The position numbers and the translations under genes were made by a program. A stretch of 35,135 bases of DNA from Actinomycetota bacterium (GTDB lineage: Bacteria > Actinomycetota > Thermoleophilia > Gaiellales > Gaiellaceae): the NCBI GenBank assembly GCA_900299235.1, contig OMIZ01000166.1, positions 1 to 35,135 of the forward strand, given 5' to 3'. Under the pieces are notes generated by a model that saw nothing but the letters and a program-made list of their open reading frames with translations, ran no database searches and was not told the DNA's origin. Positions 32,221 through 35,135 of the stretch are shown one piece after another; the stretch's first letter is position 1; each line of letters starts with the position of its first letter.

Positions 32221-33675
32221 ATGAAGGCACATCTCGTTGCCGATGAGAACCGTAAGTGGTGGACGCTTGGTGCAGTCGCGTTCGGCCTGTTCATGATCAT
32301 GCTCGACAACACCGTCGTGAACGTCGCGCTGCCGGCAATCGAGAAGTCGCTGCACCTCAAGATCGAGTCGCTCGAATGGGTGGTCGCCGGGTACGCACTG
32401 ACCTTCGGCGCCCTCATGCTCACAGGCGGGAAGCTCGCTGACCTGCTCGGGCGCCGCCGCATCTTCGTCGCGGGCCTCGTGATCTTCACCCTCTCGTCGC
32501 TCGGCTGTGGCCTGTCGACCTCGGCCACAATGCTGATCGCCGCCCGTGTCGTACAGGGGATCGGCGCCGCCATGATGAACCCCGCAACGCTCTCGATCAT
32601 CGCCGTCACGTTCCCACCCAAGGAGCGAGGCACCGCGATCGGAATCTGGGCCGGCGTCTCGGCGCTCGCACTTGCAATCGGACCGCTCGTGGGTGGCGTG
32701 ATCACCGAGCACATCAACTGGAACTGGATCTTCTTCATCAACGTGCCGGTTGGAGCGATCGCGATCGTCGCCGCGTACCTCTTCATCGACGAGTCGCGCG
32801 ACACCTCGCATGAGCAGAAGCCCGACGTCCCGGGCCTGATCGCCTCAAGCCTCGGCCTCTTCTCGCTGAGCTACGCCCTGATCGAGGCAAACACCTACGG
32901 CTGGGGCTCATCGCGCATCCTCGGGGCGTTTGCCGTTGCCGCGGTGGCGCTGGTCGCGTTCGTCGTGCTTGAAGCCAAGCAGCGGCTGCCAATGCTTGAC
33001 CTCTCGCTCTTCCGCAACCGGACGTTTGCGGGCGCGAATGCAACGATGCTCTTTGTCGCCCTCGCGATGTTCGGGGTCTTCTTCTACGTCTCGCTGTTCA
33101 TGCAGCAGATCCTCGGCTTCTCGCCCACCTCGGCGGGCGCTGCCTTCCTGCCGATGACGGTGCTGATCATCCTGATCGCCCCGCAGGCAGGGCGGCTGTC
33201 GGATCGTCTCGGGGCTCGGGGGCTTGCGGGCACCGGCATGGTGCTGCTTGCGATCTCGCTCTATCTCTTCTCGCGTCTCACCGAAACATCGAACTTCTGG
33301 TCGCTGCTTCCGGCGATGATCACGGGCGGCTTCGGTATGGCGATCACGATGACGCCCACGACTGCGGCTGCCATGTCGGCCGTCGCGCGCGACAAGGCGG
33401 GTGTCGGATCGGCCGTGTTGAACTCGATGCGACAGGTCGGCGGCTCACTTGGAATCGCGGTCATGGGAGCGATCGTCGCATCGCAATCGTCGTCGTGGCT
33501 GCGTGCGGGACACCCTCGCAAGGAGGCGTTTCTGCACGGCCTGCACGAGAGCCTGCTCGTCGCTTCGGGCATCGCGATCGTCGGTGCTGTGGTTGCGGTG
33601 AGCACGGTCCGTAAGCCGCGCCACCACGGCCATCCAAGCGACCACGACTACCAGCCTGCTGTCGCGCCCGAGTAG
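32221..33675 (+). CDS. DHA2-family drug:H+ antiporter (MFS, 14 TM)
   Basis: The 484-residue protein starts at ATG 32221 with a strong ribosome site (AGGGGG, 7-nt region before the start). LDNTVVNVALPAIEKSL is motif D1, GGKLADLLGRRR is motif A, and GPLVGGVI in helix 5 is antiporter motif C. Roughly 14 hydrophobic helices can be counted. The His/Pro-rich tail (PRHHGHPSDHDYQP) is unusual and could bind metal or simply be a flexible end. It is an EmrB/QacA-type exporter of unknown substrate. The next gene encodes an XRE-TPR regulator, and a 30-bp palindrome lies between them. Confidence 0.92.
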   Translation: MKAHLVADENRKWWTLGAVAFGLFMIMLDNTVVNVALPAIEKSLHLKIESLEWVVAGYALTFGALMLTGGKLADLLGRRRIFVAGLVIFTLSSLGCGLSTSATMLIAARVVQGIGAAMMNPATLSIIAVTFPPKERGTAIGIWAGVSALALAIGPLVGGVITEHINWNWIFFINVPVGAIAIVAAYLFIDESRDTSHEQKPDVPGLIASSLGLFSLSYALIEANTYGWGSSRILGAFAVAAVALVAFVVLEAKQRLPMLDLSLFRNRTFAGANATMLFVALAMFGVFFYVSLFMQQILGFSPTSAGAAFLPMTVLIILIAPQAGRLSDRLGARGLAGTGMVLLAISLYLFSRLTETSNFWSLLPAMITGGFGMAITMTPTTAAAMSAVARDKAGVGSAVLNSMRQVGGSLGIAVMGAIVASQSSSWLRAGHPRKEAFLHGLHESLLVASGIAIVGAVVAVSTVRKPRHHGHPSDHDYQPAVAPE

Positions 33676-33809
33676 CGCGACACGCGTCGTCTCGGTGCGG
33701 AGCGCACAGGAGAGCCCCGGCTGCGGCGCCCTGGGCCCTCCGTGCAGTGCTCTCACCAAGAAGGTCCCGCGGCGGGCCTCTGCGGCGAAGTCCCACTCCG
33801 CGGCTTTTC

Positions 33810-33840
33810 CTCCTCGGATCCACGACGGTGCTCCGAGGAG
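33810..33840. terminator. Hairpin after the DHA2 pump gene
   Basis: CTCCTCGGA (33810-33818) pairs exactly with TCCGAGGAG (33832-33840) around a 13-nt loop. It is 134 nt past the pump stop codon and is followed by no long T-run, so termination is possible but not certain. Confidence 0.35.
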
Positions 33841-33894
33841 AACTGTCGTTCGTTTGGCACTGTAGGCCCGGGTTTCCAGCCTGTCAAGTAGCGA

Positions 33895-33924
33895 GTCAAG
33901 TTCACTCATTTGAGGGAACTTGAC
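33895..33924. promoter_or_regulatory. 30-bp near-perfect palindrome, candidate operator
   Basis: GTCAAGTTC (33895-33903) mirrors GAACTTGAC (33916-33924), and the inner CTCA (33905-33908) mirrors TGAG (33911-33914) around TT. Thirteen of fourteen paired positions match; only 33904/33915 differ. Further half-sites are GTCAAGTAG (33883-33891) and its reverse complement CTACTTGAC (33983-33991). It lies 88 bp before the XRE-TPR regulator's start, so binding by that regulator is the simplest hypothesis. Confidence 0.5.
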
Positions 33925-34012
33925 CGGAGATTCCGCTTGAAAAGGTGGGTTTTCGGGGCATGTTCGAAAGAGCGGATTGCATCTACTTGACTTCTTCTGC
34001 ACACTCAGCGGT

Positions 34013-35135
34013 GTGGAAGCAGGGGTAGAACGTCACGGTTCGACAAGCGACGCACCGTCGCGTGCAGGTCAACGCGCTCGTGGTGTCGCCGCCTCACGGG
34101 GGTTGCGGCTCGGGGAACGGGTACGGCAACTGCGGGTGTCGGCTGGCCTCACGCAGTCCGAGCTCGCGGGCGATCGCTTCTCCAAGGAGTACATCTCGCA
34201 GATCGAGCGCGGAAAGACGCGCCCGACACGTGAGACCACCGCGTGGCTCGCCGCTCGCCTCGGTGTCGAAGTCGAATTTCTCCAGAGCGGTGTCTCGAGT
34301 GAGGAGCGAGATCGTGCCGAAGCGGTGATCGCCCGCGGCGAGGCGCATCTCAGCCGTCGCGAGTACGCCGCGGCCGTCATGGCGTTCCAGGAGGCGGCAG
34401 GGGCTGTCGCGGCGGCGAGCGCCACCGACCTTCGCGTGCAGGCTCTCGCGGGCGAGGCATGGGCACATATGCAAAGCGGTGACGTGCGGGAGGCGCTGGC
34501 GCTCCTTGGCGAAGCACGGACGCTTGCAGAGGGCCCCGAGTTTGACGATGTCGATCGCGCCGATGTGTTGTTCAGGCTTGGCGTTGCCCGGTACCTGCTG
34601 TCGAGCATCGCAACCGCGCAGACGCTTCTCGGTGAAGCCCTCACCCTGGCCGAGCGCTCCGAACTCACCTCCGACCTCCTCCGTTCACGCATCCTTCTGT
34701 GGCGCTCGCGCTGCCACCGTCGTCAGCGCGACTTCGAGGGGGCGCGCGAAGACGTCGAGCGTGCGCTGGAGCTCGCCGAGTCGCAGCGCGATCCGCGAGT
34801 CCTCGGCGAGGCCTACTTCCAGGCATCGCTCGTTGCTGAGCGCGACGGCCGCTGGGTGCGGGCACGTTCGTATGCCGAACGTGCGAAGGAGCGGTACGAG
34901 GAACTCGACGATGCTCTGAATGTCGGTCGCCTCCTGAACAACCTCGGCAACCTCGACTTCCTGCTCGGGCACGCTGACACCGCAGTCGAGCGTCTAGGTC
35001 AGGCCCTCGCCGTTGCGACGTCGCTCGGCAGCACCGATGAAGAGGCAATCGCCGTTTCGTCGCTCGCGCAGGTTCATCTCCGCACCGGTGAGATCGACGC
35101 TGCAGAGCAGGAGGCACGGCGTGCGCTCGCCCTCC
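34013..35135 (+). CDS. XRE-family transcription regulator with TPR repeats (partial, runs off window)
   Basis: The frame is open from GTG 34013 to the window edge, giving at least 374 residues. After a ~30-residue lead, residues ~31-95 form an XRE helix-turn-helix: LGERVRQLRVSAGLTQSELA, then FSKEYISQIERGKTRPT. The rest is helical repeats with TPR character, for example AYFQASLVAERDGRWVRARS and GRLLNNLGNLDFLLGHADTA. DNA-binding plus TPR regulators often respond to a peptide or small ligand, as in the RRNPP-like families, though here the C-terminus is missing. No ribosome site is clear, and GTG 34013 is the best start seen. Neighbouring inverted repeats are possible binding sites. Strong frame and repeat pattern support coding. 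Confidence 0.85.
   Translation, partial: MEAGVERHGSTSDAPSRAGQRARGVAASRGLRLGERVRQLRVSAGLTQSELAGDRFSKEYISQIERGKTRPTRETTAWLAARLGVEVEFLQSGVSSEERDRAEAVIARGEAHLSRREYAAAVMAFQEAAGAVAAASATDLRVQALAGEAWAHMQSGDVREALALLGEARTLAEGPEFDDVDRADVLFRLGVARYLLSSIATAQTLLGEALTLAERSELTSDLLRSRILLWRSRCHRRQRDFEGAREDVERALELAESQRDPRVLGEAYFQASLVAERDGRWVRARSYAERAKERYEELDDALNVGRLLNNLGNLDFLLGHADTAVERLGQALAVATSLGSTDEEAIAVSSLAQVHLRTGEIDAAEQEARRALAL

Larger units (their letters stand above)
33676..34012. other. 337-nt gap with inverted repeats, no gene seen
   Basis: I found no convincing gene in this gap; the reading frames across it have poor codon bias. It contains a 9-bp inverted repeat CTCCTCGGA (33810-33818) / TCCGAGGAG (33832-33840) with a 13-nt loop, a likely transcript-end hairpin for the pump gene. 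A 30-bp palindrome (33895-33924) and additional GTCAAGT sites also occur. The last ~120 nt are distinctly richer in A/T than the surroundings, as expected for a promoter region, but no clean -35/-10 pair was found. Confidence 0.5.

Noticed and set aside
1-35135. CRISPR arrays, insertion sequences or integrase genes
   Set aside because: No regularly spaced direct repeats, no transposase or recombinase motifs and no terminal inverted repeats were seen.

Overview
The window looks like chromosome from a high-GC actinobacterium. I favour the Thermoleophilia (Solirubrobacterales/Gaiellales type), but this is inferred from gene style, not from a marker gene. Supporting signs are strong G/C at third codon positions, many GTG and some TTG starts, start/stop overlaps of the GTGA and TTGA type, a SigR/RsrA-type sigma/anti-sigma pair with a textbook promoter, two DHA2 efflux pumps and an AcnA-type aconitase. 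No rRNA, CRISPR array, insertion sequence, integrase or replication origin was seen.

Layout. 1-2604: the end of an unrecognised gene, a tRNA-Arg(CCU), and a large secreted glycosidase-like protein; this part is visibly richer in A/T. 2662-6153: an inner-membrane protein with a SHOCT-like tail, a DHA2 efflux pump and a Usp-like protein. 6275-8777: a coupled run of NCS1 permease, PfkB kinase and a short BNR-like protein, which looks like uptake and phosphorylation of a nucleobase, nucleoside or similar compound. 8767-11652: a PhzF-like isomerase facing a coupled run of SixA-like phosphatase, ABC ATPase and ABC-2 permease. 11768-15144: aconitase divergent from an S51-type peptidase. 15145-15351: a hairpin-dense gap. 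15352-17897: a small Cys/His protein coupled to a YbdK-like carboxylate-amine ligase, an HMA metal-binding protein, then sigR-rsrA behind its own GGAAT-N18-GTT promoter. This reads as a thiol and metal themed cluster.

17900-25756: housekeeping and salvage genes. They are a MobA-like nucleotidyltransferase, a lipoprotein cyclophilin, an amidohydrolase with a C-terminal extension, an Xaa-Pro peptidase, acetyl-CoA synthetase, a class A beta-lactamase-fold protein and an M16 protease. 25782-31905: a SIS protein, a tiny membrane protein, a class V aminotransferase, an OsmC protein, a short ambiguous stretch, a Mug-type DNA glycosylase fused to a Nudix domain, a four-helix membrane protein and glutamine-dependent NAD synthetase. 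31941-35135: a small two-helix protein, a second DHA2 pump, a 337-nt gap carrying a 30-bp near-perfect palindrome, and an XRE-TPR regulator that runs off the window.

Most of the window is ordinary chromosome. The points most worth following are the Mug-Nudix fusion, the SigR autoregulatory promoter beside thiol-related genes, the hairpin-rich gap before 15352, the palindrome in front of the XRE-TPR regulator, and the coupled permease/kinase/BNR trio. I did not find clear evidence of a wholly new defence or mobile system.
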